In this document: piece after piece, positions 37,636 to 47,140 of the stretch
How positions within the stretch are numbered: the first letter of the stretch is position 1
How the letters are laid out: each line of letters opens with the position of its first letter
DNA from: an uncultured Microbacterium sp.
GTDB taxonomy: Bacteria; Actinomycetota; Actinomycetes; Actinomycetales; Microbacteriaceae
Direction: 5' to 3'
Assembly (NCBI RefSeq): GCF_947632095.1
Contig: NZ_CANROA010000007.1
Coordinates: forward strand, 1 to 64,000
Length of the DNA stretch: 64,000 nucleotides
Translations under genes and position numbers: made by a program
The notes under the pieces: generated by a model
The model's database searches: none
Told to the model about the DNA's origin: nothing
The model's input: the letters and a program-made list of their open reading frames with translations, nothing else

Positions 37636-38781
37636 TCAGCGCTGTGCCATCTCCTGCTGACGCGCGGCGACGGCGGCCTCGACGGCCCGGAAGAGCGGAT
37701 GCTCGGGCTCGAGCCCGGTCATCGACGCCGTGAGCTGCTGCGCACCCTCCGCGCGCAATCGGCGCTTCAGCTCGACGGACTGATCGTCCTCCGGGTCGTC
37801 GAAGCGGAGTGCGGCCGTCACCGCGGCGACGAGCGCCGCCGTGGGCAGGCCGCGTTCGGCGGCGGTGGCGGCCGGGCCGATGAAGCGTTCGTGCCGGGAG
37901 AGCTTGCGCAACGGCTGGCGGCCGACGCGCTGCACCGTGTCGACGAGCGCGGGATTGCGGAAGCGCTCGAGGATCTTGGCCCGGTAGTCGGCCAGGTCCG
38001 CGGGGTCGAGGCCGTGCACCGCGGTGAGCACCGCCGAGGTCTCCGTCAGCGCTGTGGCGACCCGTGCGGCGATGGCGGGGTCGGCGAGCGCATCCGAGAT
38101 GCGCTCGATGCCGGCCTCCGCCCCGAGATACGCCGTCGCGGCGTGCCCGGTGTTTACGGTGAAGAGCTTGCGCTCGATGTAGGGGGCGAGGTCATCGACG
38201 AAGTGCGCCCCCGGGATGCTCGGCAGGGACTCCGCGAGGGGGAGCCGCTCGATCGTCCACTCGAAGTACGGTTCCACGGTGACATCGATACCGCCGTCCG
38301 CAGGCTGCGCGGGCACGATGCGGTCGACGGCGGTGTTCGCGTACGCGGCACGCGCCGCCGCGTCGGCATCCAGGCTCTCGATCTCCGCCCGCAGGGTGTC
38401 GGTCGCGCCGATCGCGTTCTCGCACGCCATGACGGTCAGCGGCGAGGCATCCGGATCCCGGCGCCGCAGGCCCGCGACGATCGCCGGCGCGATGAAGCGC
38501 AGCACGGTCGGACCGACCGCGCAGGTGACGACATCGGCCGAGGCGACCTCATCGGCCACGGCATCCGGATCCTCCGCACTGTTCACCGCTCGGAATCCGG
38601 TCACGACATGGTCGGTGCCGCCCGGGCCGGCCTCATGAACCGTGTAGGAATCGGCGGCGTTGATGGCGTCCACCAGGGCGCCGGAGACATCTGAGAACAC
38701 CAGGTCGTAGCCGCCCTGGTGCAGCAGCAGACCCACGAAGCCGCGCCCGATGTTGCCGGCGCCGAAGTGGACGGCCTTCAT
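37636..38781 (-). CDS. mtlD: Mannitol-1-phosphate 5-dehydrogenase
   Basis: Oxidises mannitol-1-phosphate to fructose-6-phosphate with NAD. The 381-residue product begins with the dinucleotide motif [15 protein letters not shown] and has the polyol dehydrogenase segment [18 protein letters not shown] near residue 195. It is the last gene of the PTS operon, coupled to mtlF by ATGA (38778-38781). Confidence 0.95.
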   Translation of the reverse strand: MKAVHFGAGNIGRGFVGLLLHQGGYDLVFSDVSGALVDAINAADSYTVHEAGPGGTDHVVTGFRAVNSAEDPDAVADEVASADVVTCAVGPTVLRFIAPAIVAGLRRRDPDASPLTVMACENAIGATDTLRAEIESLDADAAARAAYANTAVDRIVPAQPADGGIDVTVEPYFEWTIERLPLAESLPSIPGAHFVDDLAPYIERKLFTVNTGHAATAYLGAEAGIERISDALADPAIAARVATALTETSAVLTAVHGLDPADLADYRAKILERFRNPALVDTVQRVGRQPLRKLSRHERFIGPAATAAERGLPTAALVAAVTAALRFDDPEDDQSVELKRRLRAEGAQQLTASMTGLEPEHPLFRAVEAAVAARQQEMAQR

Positions 38782-39212
38782 CCTTCGTTCACCGTCGACA
38801 GCAGCTCGTACAGCTCATCCGGGGTGGTGGCGGCGTGGAGCCGGGCCACATCGTCCTCATCCGAGAACAGGATGGCGATCTGCGAAAGGATCTCGAGGTG
38901 CTCGTCACCGCGGCCGGCGATCCCGATGACGAAGGTGGCCTGCTCACCGGCCCAATCGACGCCGCCGTCGTAGCGGACGACCGACAGACCGGAGTCGAGG
39001 ATCGCGTCCTTCGTCTCATTCGTTCCGTGCGGGATCGCGAGCCCGTTTCCCATGAACGTGGAGACGGTCTCCTCGCGCAGCTTCATCGCGTCGACGTAGG
39101 CCGGGGTGACGGCACCGGCGGCGACGAGGATATCGGTCGCCTCCTGCAGCGCCTCGTCCTGGGTGACGGATCCGGGATGGATGCGGACCTGGCCGCGGTT
39201 CAGGACACTCAT
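38778..39212 (-). CDS. mtlF: Mannitol-specific PTS enzyme IIA
   Basis: Passes phosphate from HPr to the IIB domain of MtlA. The 144-residue EIIA (mannitol/fructose family) has the phospho-acceptor His62 in [12 protein letters not shown]. Both ends overlap neighbours by ATGA. Confidence 0.94.
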   Translation of the reverse strand: MSVLNRGQVRIHPGSVTQDEALQEATDILVAAGAVTPAYVDAMKLREETVSTFMGNGLAIPHGTNETKDAILDSGLSVVRYDGGVDWAGEQATFVIGIAGRGDEHLEILSQIAILFSDEDDVARLHAATTPDELYELLSTVNEG

Positions 39213-40762
39213 GATTCTTCCTCTCGCTGGGACTGGACCATCTCGACGACCTCTTCGTATTGCGGTGCATTCATGAAGTTGTCGACCGAGACGTGGATGG
39301 AATTCGGCGAGGTGCCCTTGGCGCGATCGGTCAGCTGCTGCTGGGTGATCACGAGGTCTGCCGTGCCGTCGAGATTCGCGATGGCCTGGTTGGTGACGGT
39401 GACATCCGTGATGCCGGCCTTCTTCAGCTTGTTGCGCAGCACGCTCGCGCCCATGGCGGAGGAGCCCATGCCGGCGTCGCAGGCGAAGACGACGTTGCGG
39501 ATCGGGGCCGTGACGGTTGCCGTCGTTCCTGCTGCGGCCGACGCTGCGAGACCGGACAGCGTGCTCGACGCCTTGCCCTTGTTCGCCTCGGTCTGCGCGA
39601 TGGCAGCGGCGAGCGGGTCGCCGCCGGCGGCTTCCGCGGCGATGTCGCGCTTGCGGCTGGCCCGGAGGATGACACCGCAGACGAGGAACGATACGGCGGC
39701 CGAGAAGAGCACGGAGCAGATGACGCCGAGGTGGCTGCCGGGCGCGGTCTGGATGAGCACCGCGAAGATCGATCCGGGGGCTGCCGGAGCCACGAGACCC
39801 GACTGGAACACCATGTTCGTCGCAACGCCCGTTGCACCACCGGCGATCAGACCGATCACGAGAGCGGGCTTGGCGAGGACGTAAGGGAAGTACACCTCGT
39901 GGATGCCGCCGAGGAACTGGATGATCAGCGCACCCGGTGCGGTCGCCCGGGCGACGCCGACGCCGAAGACCATCAACGCGAGCAGCATTCCGGCGCCGGG
40001 GCCGGGGTTGGCCTCGATGAGGAACAGCAGGCTGCGTCCGGTCTCCTGCACCTGCTCGGTGCCGAGCGGGGTGAAGACGCCGTGGTTGATGGCGTTGTTC
40101 AGGAACAGCACCTTCGCGGGTTCCACGATGATGCTCGCCAGCGGAAGCAGGCCGGTTTCGACGAGCCAGCCGACCGCGTTGCCGAGGATCTCGGTGATCC
40201 ACTTCATGACCGGTGCGAGCCAGAAGAACGATGCCAGCGCCATGAAGAAGGCGACGAACCCGGCGGAGAAGTTGTCGATCAGCATTTCGAAGCCGGGCTT
40301 GACCTTGCCCTCCCAGGGCTTCTCGACCCACTTGAGGACGATGGCGGTGAGCGGGCCGACGATCATGGCACCCAGGAACATGACGGTGCCGGATGCTCCG
40401 ATGATGACGCCCATCGCGGCGACCGCGCCGACGACCCCGCCGCGGTGCCCGTGCACGACGCGTCCACCGGTGAACGCGATGAGAAGCGGAAGCAGGTAGT
40501 TGATCATCGGGCCGACGAGGCCCGGATACTCGACGCCCCCGACCTCACCTCCGCCGAGGATCGCGGAGTCCGCCCACTGCCACGATTCGACGGGGCTGTT
40601 GCTGCCCAGCCAGCCGTCGGGGATGAACAGCGCCGTGATGAAGCCCCATGCGATGAACGCCGAGATATTGGGCATGACCATGCCGGAGAGGAACGTGCCG
40701 AACTTCTGCACGCCGACCCGGAGTCCGCCGGTCTTTGCGGGGGACGGTGACGTCGTCGTCAT
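39209..40762 (-). CDS. mtlA: Mannitol-specific PTS enzyme IICB
   Basis: Transports and phosphorylates mannitol. The 517-residue product has a IIC membrane domain (about 1-345) with MVMPNISAFIAWGF near the N-terminus, the GGIHEVYFPYV segment, a linker, and a IIB domain whose phospho-acceptor is Cys428 in FACDAGMGSSAMGAS. The IIA part is separate (mtlF). ATGA overlaps at both ends. Confidence 0.95.
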   Translation of the reverse strand: MTTTSPSPAKTGGLRVGVQKFGTFLSGMVMPNISAFIAWGFITALFIPDGWLGSNSPVESWQWADSAILGGGEVGGVEYPGLVGPMINYLLPLLIAFTGGRVVHGHRGGVVGAVAAMGVIIGASGTVMFLGAMIVGPLTAIVLKWVEKPWEGKVKPGFEMLIDNFSAGFVAFFMALASFFWLAPVMKWITEILGNAVGWLVETGLLPLASIIVEPAKVLFLNNAINHGVFTPLGTEQVQETGRSLLFLIEANPGPGAGMLLALMVFGVGVARATAPGALIIQFLGGIHEVYFPYVLAKPALVIGLIAGGATGVATNMVFQSGLVAPAAPGSIFAVLIQTAPGSHLGVICSVLFSAAVSFLVCGVILRASRKRDIAAEAAGGDPLAAAIAQTEANKGKASSTLSGLAASAAAGTTATVTAPIRNVVFACDAGMGSSAMGASVLRNKLKKAGITDVTVTNQAIANLDGTADLVITQQQLTDRAKGTSPNSIHVSVDNFMNAPQYEEVVEMVQSQREEES

Positions 40763-42444
40763 GATGTCGTCTCTTTCTGATGTGAGGGGAGGGATGCCGC
40801 GGCCTCGGCCACGGCGCTGCGCGCACCGGCGGCGTCATCGGCCGCGAGTGCGATCTCGGCGAGGCGACGCGTCTCGTCGAGGGTGCGCTCGGTGAGCGCG
40901 AGTCGGATGTCGGCGAGTGCCGCGGGTGCCATCGACAGGCTCGTCGCGCCCAGACCCACGAGGACGACGGCGAGCAGGGGATCGGCGGCGGCCTCGCCGC
41001 AGATACCCACGGGCTTTTCAGCGCGTGCGCCGGCGGTGCCGACCTCGCCGACGAGGCGCAGCACGGCGGGATGCCACGGGTCCTGGAATCCGGCGACGGA
41101 GCCGAGCAGACGGTCGGCGGCCATCGTGTACTGGGTCAGATCGTTCGTTCCGATCGAGGCGAAGTCGGCGTGCGCGAGTACGCGGTCGGCGAGCAGGGCG
41201 CTCGCCGGCACCTCGACCATGACCCCCGCCGTCTTCAGCCCGTACTCGCGGGCGAGACCGGTGAAGTAGGCGGTCTCCTCGACCGTGGTCACCATCGGCG
41301 CCATGACCCACAGATCCGCGGCGGTCGCGGCATCCGCCTCGGCGAGCGCCGTGAGCTGCTCGCGCAGGATGTCCTCGCTCGCGCGCAGGGAGCGGAGGCC
41401 CCGCAGACCCAGCGCAGGGTTCTCCTCGTGGGCGTCGTTGAGGAAGGCGAGCGGCTTGTCGGCTCCGGCATCCAGCATCCGCACCACGACCTTCTGAGCG
41501 GGGAAGGCCGTCAACAACTCCGTGTACGCGGTGCGCTGCTCGGCGATCGTGGGTGCCTGCGCGGAGGAGAGGAACAGGAACTCGGTGCGGAACAGGCCGA
41601 CGCCCTCCGCTCCTTCGGCCACCGCATCAGCGGCATCGGCGGGCTTCCCGAGGTTCGCGAGCAGAGCGATCGGTGTGCCATCCGCGAGCGCTCCCGCGGT
41701 CGGCGGCGCGCTGCGGGCCGCGTCGCGGTCGGCGGCGCGCTGGCGCGCGCGCTCGATCTGCTCGGCGCTCGGATCCGTCGTCACGGTTCCGGCCGCGGCA
41801 TCCACGATCACCACCTGCCCGGTGCTCAGTTCACCCGCCGAAGCGGCGCCGACAAGTGCGACGATGCCCTTCTCCCGCGCAAGGATCGCGGTGTGCGAGG
41901 TCGGGCCGCCGTCCGTCGTGATGAGCGCGAGAACCTGCTCCAGATCCAGGAGCGCGGTATCGGCCGGGGCGAGGTCGCGCGCGACGAGGACGAAGGGATG
42001 CCCCGGGTCGGGGATGCCGGGAGCATCCACTCCCCGCAGATGCGCGAGCACGCGCTGGGCGATGTCATCGAGGTCGGCGGCGCGCTCGCCGAGGTATCCG
42101 CCGACGGCCTCGAGCGTGGCACGGAAACCGGCGAAGGCATCGTGCACGGCCCACTCCGCACCGGCGCCCTGGTCGATGCGTGCATCGACCTCCTCCTGCA
42201 GGCTGGGGTCCTCGGCGATCATGGCCTGCGCCTCGAGCACCTCTTGGGAGGACCCTCCCGCGGCATCCGCCCGCTGCTGGAGCTCCGCCGCGACGGTCGA
42301 CACCGCCTCCCGCACCCGGGCGCGCTCCGCCTCGGGGTCGAGATCGCTCGGAGAGTTCTCCGGGGCCGGCAACGGCTCGGCCATCCGCACGACCGGACCG
42401 TGCGCGACTCCGCGTCCGACGCCGACTCCGCGCAGCTCGGTCAT
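40759..42444 (-). CDS. ptsI: PTS enzyme I (PEP-protein phosphotransferase)
   Basis: Takes phosphate from PEP and gives it to HPr. The 561-residue product has the active-site His184 in TDGGPTSHTAILARE, the PEP-binding domain with FRTEFLFL, and the C-terminal GICGEAAADPLLAVVLVGLG. Enzyme I is a general PTS component, so its place inside the mannitol operon suggests the PTS of this organism is made mainly with mannitol. Other ptsI copies outside the window cannot be excluded. Coupled by ATGA on both sides. Confidence 0.95.
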   Translation of the reverse strand: MTELRGVGVGRGVAHGPVVRMAEPLPAPENSPSDLDPEAERARVREAVSTVAAELQQRADAAGGSSQEVLEAQAMIAEDPSLQEEVDARIDQGAGAEWAVHDAFAGFRATLEAVGGYLGERAADLDDIAQRVLAHLRGVDAPGIPDPGHPFVLVARDLAPADTALLDLEQVLALITTDGGPTSHTAILAREKGIVALVGAASAGELSTGQVVIVDAAAGTVTTDPSAEQIERARQRAADRDAARSAPPTAGALADGTPIALLANLGKPADAADAVAEGAEGVGLFRTEFLFLSSAQAPTIAEQRTAYTELLTAFPAQKVVVRMLDAGADKPLAFLNDAHEENPALGLRGLRSLRASEDILREQLTALAEADAATAADLWVMAPMVTTVEETAYFTGLAREYGLKTAGVMVEVPASALLADRVLAHADFASIGTNDLTQYTMAADRLLGSVAGFQDPWHPAVLRLVGEVGTAGARAEKPVGICGEAAADPLLAVVLVGLGATSLSMAPAALADIRLALTERTLDETRRLAEIALAADDAAGARSAVAEAAASLPSHQKETTS

Positions 42445-42722
42445 GCCTGCTCCTGGTCGTGATCCGTCGTCAGCAGCTCGGTGAGCGCGTCGAGCGCACC
42501 CTCGGCGCCGGCACCCTCCGCGGTGAGCGTCACGTAGTCGCCATGCTCGACGGCGAGGGCGATCACCGCGAGGATGCTCGCGGCGTTGACAGGCTTGCCG
42601 GAGTCCTTCGCGATCGTCACCGGGATGCCGGACTCCTTCGCCGCCTGGGCGAAGAGCTTCGCGGGACGGGCGTGCAGCCCGTGGGATGAGCCGATGCGCA
42701 CGGTGCGGCTGAGAGCGGTCAT
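42441..42722 (-). CDS. ptsH: PTS phosphocarrier protein HPr
   Basis: A 93-residue HPr. His17 in SSHGLHARPA is the phosphorylation site. The regulatory-serine region reads VNAASILAV, with Ser in the usual place. Coupled by ATGA to the IIB-like gene before and to ptsI after. Confidence 0.94.
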   Translation of the reverse strand: MTALSRTVRIGSSHGLHARPAKLFAQAAKESGIPVTIAKDSGKPVNAASILAVIALAVEHGDYVTLTAEGAGAEGALDALTELLTTDHDQEQA

Positions 42723-43063
42723 GATGTTCCTTTCGCAGAGGACGAGGAGCGGGTCGAAGAGGGAAGACCGGGGGAGCGCTCGAGCTCCGCCAGCACCAGG
42801 GCGAGCGTGAGGGCGCCGTCCCGATCGGCCTGGACGTCGGCCGGGAGAACCGCGACGGGAATCGGGACCCGCGCGCGGATCGGCTCAAGACGATCGGCGA
42901 TGTGCGGGCCGAGGAGCACGAGATCGGCGAAGGCGTGATCGATCGTGAGCTCCGTGCCGGGGTATGCATCGAGATCGAGGCCGGCGCTCTCGGCCGCGCG
43001 CCGCAGACGCTGGGCGATAAAGGTGCTGGACGCACCCGCGCCGCACACCACCAGGATCCTCAT
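42719..43063 (-). CDS. PTS IIB-like protein (lactose/cellobiose type)
   Basis: A 114-residue protein that fits the PTS_IIB fold of the lactose/cellobiose family: Cys7 in ILVVCGAGASSTFIAQRL is the expected phospho-site. MtlA already has a IIB domain, so this extra one may serve regulation or another transporter. GAGGTGG precedes ATG 43063. It is the first gene of the six-gene PTS operon and ends in a Ser-rich tail. Confidence 0.8.
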   Translation of the reverse strand: MRILVVCGAGASSTFIAQRLRRAAESAGLDLDAYPGTELTIDHAFADLVLLGPHIADRLEPIRARVPIPVAVLPADVQADRDGALTLALVLAELERSPGLPSSTRSSSSAKGTS

Positions 43064-43216
43064 CGATGCCACCTCGTTCCGCTGTCCAGTCTGGGAAGAC
43101 GCTGAACGATCCGCCACCACATTCCCTTCCGCCCCTGCGGAATCTTCCACAGGGTCCCGCACCGGGCCGAGGGCTGGCATCATGGGGCAGTACCGGCACC
43201 GGATGGGGAGGAGCGC

Positions 43217-45139
43217 ATGTCGCGTCAGCGTCAGGACCAGCTCCTGCAGGCGCTGCTGCGCCATGACGACTGGGTGACCGCTGCCGAGCTCGCCGATTCC
43301 CTCGGAGTGACCCCGCGCAGCATCCGCTCCTATGTCGCATCCCTCAACGCCCGCGGCAGCTCAGGCGACGCCGTCGAGTCCGGGCCCGCCGGCTACCGGG
43401 CGGGACCGGGCGCGCACACAGCGCTGCGTTCGCGCGCCACCGGAGACATCACACCGCGAGATCGCCTGCACGCCCTCGTCCGCCTGCTGCTGGACGCCGA
43501 TGACGGCATCGACGTCTACGACACCGCCGAGCGGCTGCACATCAGCGACGCGACCATCGAAGCCGACCTCGCCCGGGTGCGCGGTCTCCTCGACGGTGCG
43601 GATCTGCGCTTGGAGCGCGACCGTGAGACCGTGCGCCTGCAGGGGACGGAGATCGCCCAGCGGCGGCTGCTCAGCCGCCTCGCCCACGACGAGATGGATG
43701 CCGGATCCTTCCACCCGGAGAGCATCCGCCGTGCCCTGACAGGGAGCGCGGTCGCCGCCCACGCCGTGGCGCCCTTCAAAGCGGCGCTGGTGGGAGAGCT
43801 CGGAGAACTCGGATACTTCGTCAACGAGCTCGCGATCTCCGACGTTCTGCTGCACATCGCGATCGCCGCCGACCGCGTCGCGGCGGGGCGCCCTCTCGAC
43901 GCCTCGGCGGTCGACGCTGGCGACGAGGCCCCGAAACTCGCCTCGGTGATCAGTCGCCTCGCCGCCGAGCACTTCGGCGTCTCGCTCGGCAACGGCGACA
44001 GCGCGCACCTCGCGACCCTCGTGCTCACCCGTGCCATCGCCCCCGGCGAGGAGACCACCGCGGAGGCGGCGCGACGTGCCGTTGACGCCACGATCGAAGC
44101 CGCCGTGCGAGCCGAGATCATCCAGGCCGCCATCGACTACCAGGTCGACCTCGTCGATGAGCGCTTCATCCTGCGACTGGCCCTGCACGTGCAGAACCTG
44201 CTGCGCCGCGCCCAGGAACATGCCTGGACCCGTAACCCGCTCACCCGTTCGCTCAAGTCCTCATACCCGATGATCTTCGAGGTCGCCGTCTCGATCGCCA
44301 GCGGACTGCACGACCGGCTCGGCGCGCCGATCCGCGACGACGAGATCGCCTACATCGCCATGCACATCGGCGGCCGTCTCGAACGCAGTCGCAAGGCCGA
44401 GAGCATCCTCAGCGCCGTGATCGTCTGCCCCGGCTATTACGAGCTGCACGAACTGCTGCGCTCGAGCATCGATCGCTCGCTCGGCACCGCTGTCGAGGTC
44501 ACCGGTGTCCTCACGAGCGTCGACCCCGATTGGGACGGCATCGACGCCGACCTCGTGCTGACGACGATCGAACCCGGCGCCGGGGGCGAGCGCTACGTGC
44601 GCATCCAGCCGTTCCTCACCGACGCCGACATCGAACGCGTCACCCAGGCGGCCTCCCGGATGCGGCGGGCGAGGCGACTCGCACGATTGCGCGAGGAACT
44701 CTCCCGATACTTCCACGCCGACGCCTTCATGCACCCGCTCGCGGACTCCGGCGACGAGACGATCATCCGTCGACTCGGCGGGCTGCTCGTCGAACGCGGG
44801 CTGATCGGCGAGGACTACATCGAGAACACCATTGCGCGCGAGCGCATGTCCTCCACCGCCTTCACCGACGCGCTCGCCGTGCCCCACGCCCTCCAGATGA
44901 CCGCCGAGCGGACCGCCATCGCGATCGGAGTCGCCGAGGGCTCCGTCGCCTGGGGCGAAGGGCGCGTGCAGGTCGTCGCGCTCGCCGCATTCAGCGAGAA
45001 CGACCGGGCGGCCTTCCAGACCGTCTTCGAGCAGCTCGTCGAGGTGTTCAGCGAGCGCGAGAGCGTTCAGCGCATCGTGCGCCGCGGGACGAGCTTCGAG
45101 GCCTTCCTCGACGAGCTCGTCGCCGTCATCGACGGCTGA
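43217..45139 (+). CDS. mtlR: PRD-containing transcriptional activator of the mannitol PTS operon (MtlR/BglG type)
   Basis: A 640-residue activator, divergent from the PTS operon. In order: N-terminal winged HTH (about 1-60, LLQALLRHDDWVTAAELADS), a second HTH/Mga-like region (about 75-140), two PTS regulation domains (about 170-395) with conserved His residues such as MHIGGRLERS, a IIB-like domain (VIVCPGYYELHELL, Cys near residue 405), and a IIA domain (about 490-640) with AVPHALQM. HPr and IIB would control it by phosphorylating these sites. GGGGAGGAG precedes ATG 43217. Confidence 0.92.
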   Translation: MSRQRQDQLLQALLRHDDWVTAAELADSLGVTPRSIRSYVASLNARGSSGDAVESGPAGYRAGPGAHTALRSRATGDITPRDRLHALVRLLLDADDGIDVYDTAERLHISDATIEADLARVRGLLDGADLRLERDRETVRLQGTEIAQRRLLSRLAHDEMDAGSFHPESIRRALTGSAVAAHAVAPFKAALVGELGELGYFVNELAISDVLLHIAIAADRVAAGRPLDASAVDAGDEAPKLASVISRLAAEHFGVSLGNGDSAHLATLVLTRAIAPGEETTAEAARRAVDATIEAAVRAEIIQAAIDYQVDLVDERFILRLALHVQNLLRRAQEHAWTRNPLTRSLKSSYPMIFEVAVSIASGLHDRLGAPIRDDEIAYIAMHIGGRLERSRKAESILSAVIVCPGYYELHELLRSSIDRSLGTAVEVTGVLTSVDPDWDGIDADLVLTTIEPGAGGERYVRIQPFLTDADIERVTQAASRMRRARRLARLREELSRYFHADAFMHPLADSGDETIIRRLGGLLVERGLIGEDYIENTIARERMSSTAFTDALAVPHALQMTAERTAIAIGVAEGSVAWGEGRVQVVALAAFSENDRAAFQTVFEQLVEVFSERESVQRIVRRGTSFEAFLDELVAVIDG

Positions 45140-45167
45140 GGCCCCTCCGGGATCGAAGGGGCCTCAG
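45136..45167. terminator. Bidirectional terminator between mtlR and the second HPr gene
   Basis: A perfect 11-bp stem (CTGAGGCCCCT at 45136-45146 with 45157-45167) and a 10-base loop; the stem includes the mtlR stop codon. Confidence 0.75.
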
Positions 45168-45183
45168 GCGTTCCGAGGGAACG

Positions 45184-45450
45184 TCAGGAGACCGGATCGA
45201 GCGCCTGCGCCAGGGCGGCCAGCACAGCATCCGCCTCCGGTGACGGAGCCGTCTCGAGGGACACCTCGTCTCCGATCTCCAAGGCGAGGTCCATGACGGC
45301 CAGCACACTCGACAGATCCACGACCGTGCCATCGTGCGTGCGCAGGGTCACCGGATCCGAGTGCTCGGCGGCGAGACGGACGAGCTCGGCTACCGGGCGC
45401 GCATGCGCGCCGCCCGGGACCGTGATCCTCACCTGACGGACGGGCATCAT
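45184..45450 (-). CDS. Second HPr-family phosphocarrier protein
   Basis: An 88-residue HPr-like protein (87 if it starts at the adjacent ATG 45447). GGAHARPVAEL keeps the active-site His-Ala-Arg-Pro, and VDLSSVLAVMDLALEIGDEV matches the regulatory-helix region, with serines in the usual place. It is diverged from the ptsH product encoded some 2.5 kb away. It lies 10 bases after pgm and points away from the PTS operon, so it belongs to the punA-pgm transcript. It may be a regulatory HPr. Confidence 0.82.
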   Translation of the reverse strand: MMPVRQVRITVPGGAHARPVAELVRLAAEHSDPVTLRTHDGTVVDLSSVLAVMDLALEIGDEVSLETAPSPEADAVLAALAQALDPVS

Positions 45451-45460
45451 CCGCCGGCGC

Positions 45461-47140
45461 TCAGGAGCGCTCCTCCAGCAGAGCCCGCGCACCGGCCTCG
45501 AGCGCGGAGACGATCGTCTGCGCCTCCTCGGGAGTATCGGCCTGCGCATCCAGATAGATCTTCAGCTTCGGCTCGGTGCCGCTCGGGCGCACGATGACGC
45601 GCGATCCGCCCGCGAGGCGGTAGAGCAGCACATCGCCGGACGGCTCGCCCGGTGCGGCCTGGAGCAGATCATCGGCCTCGGTGATCGCAAGGCCGCCGAA
45701 CTCCGCCGGCGCAGTCGTGCGCAACGACAGCATGATCTTCGCGATCACCGCGATGTCATCGACGCGCACCGATACCTGCCCGCTGGCGACGTGCCCGTAC
45801 GCGTCTCCGAGCTCGGAGATGAGCGTCGCGAGCGTCTCACCGCGTTCGCGCGCCTCGGCGGCGAGACCGAGCACGGCGATCGCCGCGGAGATGCCGTCCT
45901 TGTCACGCACCGTCTCGGGGTTCACAAGGTAGCCCAGGGCCTCCTCGAAGCCGAAGACCATGCCGGGAGCACGCGAGATCCATTTGAAACCGGTCAGGGT
46001 CTCGTGGAAGTCCAGCCCGTGGCGGGCCGCGATCGTGCCGAGGCCGGGGGAGGAGACCAGCGAGCATGCCAGCGAAGCGCCCGGCGTGCCCTCCGCCGCG
46101 CGGGCCGCGCGGGCACCCAGCAGCAGGCCGATCTCGTTGCCGCTCAGACGGCGCCAGCCGCCCGCAGCGGTCGTATCCGGGATCGCGACCGCGAGACGGT
46201 CGGCATCGGGGTCGTTCGCGAGGATGAAGTCCGCGCGGGTGCGTCGGCCCGCGGCGAACGCGAGATCCATCGCGCCCGGCTCCTCCGGGTTGGGGAAGGC
46301 GACCGTGCGGAAGGTGGGGTCCGGCTCGAGCTGGTCGAACACGGCCTTCGGCCGGGGGTAGCCCGCGGCATCCAGGATGCGCGCGAACGTCTCCCAGCCG
46401 ACGCCGTGCATGGCCGTGTAGACCCAGGTGAGCTTGCGGGCGGATGCCGGCGCCGGGGCGACGGCGGCCGTCGCCGCGACGTACGCCTCGACGACCCTCT
46501 CCCCGGCGACCTCGTAATCCTGCGAACGGGCGAGAGCGCCGATGTCGCCCGCGTCGGCGATGCGCTGGATGTGGGCGGCGATCTCCGCATCCGCGGGTGC
46601 CACGATCTGGGAGCCGCCATCGGCGCCGCCCAGGTACACCTTGTAGCCGTTGTCGTTGGGCGGGTTGTGGCTGGCGGTGACCATGACGCCCGCGTCCGCG
46701 CCGAAGTAGCGCACGGCGAAGGCGAGCACGGGCGTCGGCAGCAGGCGCGGCAGCAGGATCGTCCGCAGCCCCGCACCGGCGAAGACCTCCGCCGAGTCGA
46801 GCGCGAAGCGGCGCGAGTTGCGGCGGCCGTCGTAACCGATCACGACGGTCGGTGCGGGGCCCGCCGCGTGCTCGATGAGATATCCGGCGAATCCGGCCGC
46901 GGCCTGGGCGACGAGCACCCGGTTCATGCGGTTGCTGCCCGCACCCAGCTCGCCGCGGAGCCCGGCGGTGCCGAAGGCGAGGCGCGTGGCGAAACGATCG
47001 TCGAGATCGGCGAGGGCTGCGGCCTCGCCGGCACCGGCCCGGGTGATGATCGCGGCCAGCTCGTCGCGGGTCTCGGCATCCGGGTCCTGGCGTAACCAGG
47101 CGCGCGCCTGGGAGAGGCGGATCTGGGTCTGCTCGCTCAC
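45461..47140 (-). CDS. Phosphoglucomutase/phosphomannomutase family protein (possible phosphopentomutase)
   Basis: A 559-residue alpha-D-phosphohexomutase. It shows FGTAGLRG near residue 55, the catalytic Ser in VTASHNPPNDNGYKVY, the metal loop NDPDADRL, the sugar-binding GFEEALGY and the phosphate-binding IVRPSGTEPKLK. It starts at GTG 47140, which overlaps the punA stop (GTGA). Its M. tuberculosis counterpart pmmB is also beside the nucleoside phosphorylase gene. Isomerising ribose-1-phosphate to ribose-5-phosphate is therefore a likely role. Confidence 0.9.
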   Translation of the reverse strand: MSEQTQIRLSQARAWLRQDPDAETRDELAAIITRAGAGEAAALADLDDRFATRLAFGTAGLRGELGAGSNRMNRVLVAQAAAGFAGYLIEHAAGPAPTVVIGYDGRRNSRRFALDSAEVFAGAGLRTILLPRLLPTPVLAFAVRYFGADAGVMVTASHNPPNDNGYKVYLGGADGGSQIVAPADAEIAAHIQRIADAGDIGALARSQDYEVAGERVVEAYVAATAAVAPAPASARKLTWVYTAMHGVGWETFARILDAAGYPRPKAVFDQLEPDPTFRTVAFPNPEEPGAMDLAFAAGRRTRADFILANDPDADRLAVAIPDTTAAGGWRRLSGNEIGLLLGARAARAAEGTPGASLACSLVSSPGLGTIAARHGLDFHETLTGFKWISRAPGMVFGFEEALGYLVNPETVRDKDGISAAIAVLGLAAEARERGETLATLISELGDAYGHVASGQVSVRVDDIAVIAKIMLSLRTTAPAEFGGLAITEADDLLQAAPGEPSGDVLLYRLAGGSRVIVRPSGTEPKLKIYLDAQADTPEEAQTIVSALEAGARALLEERS

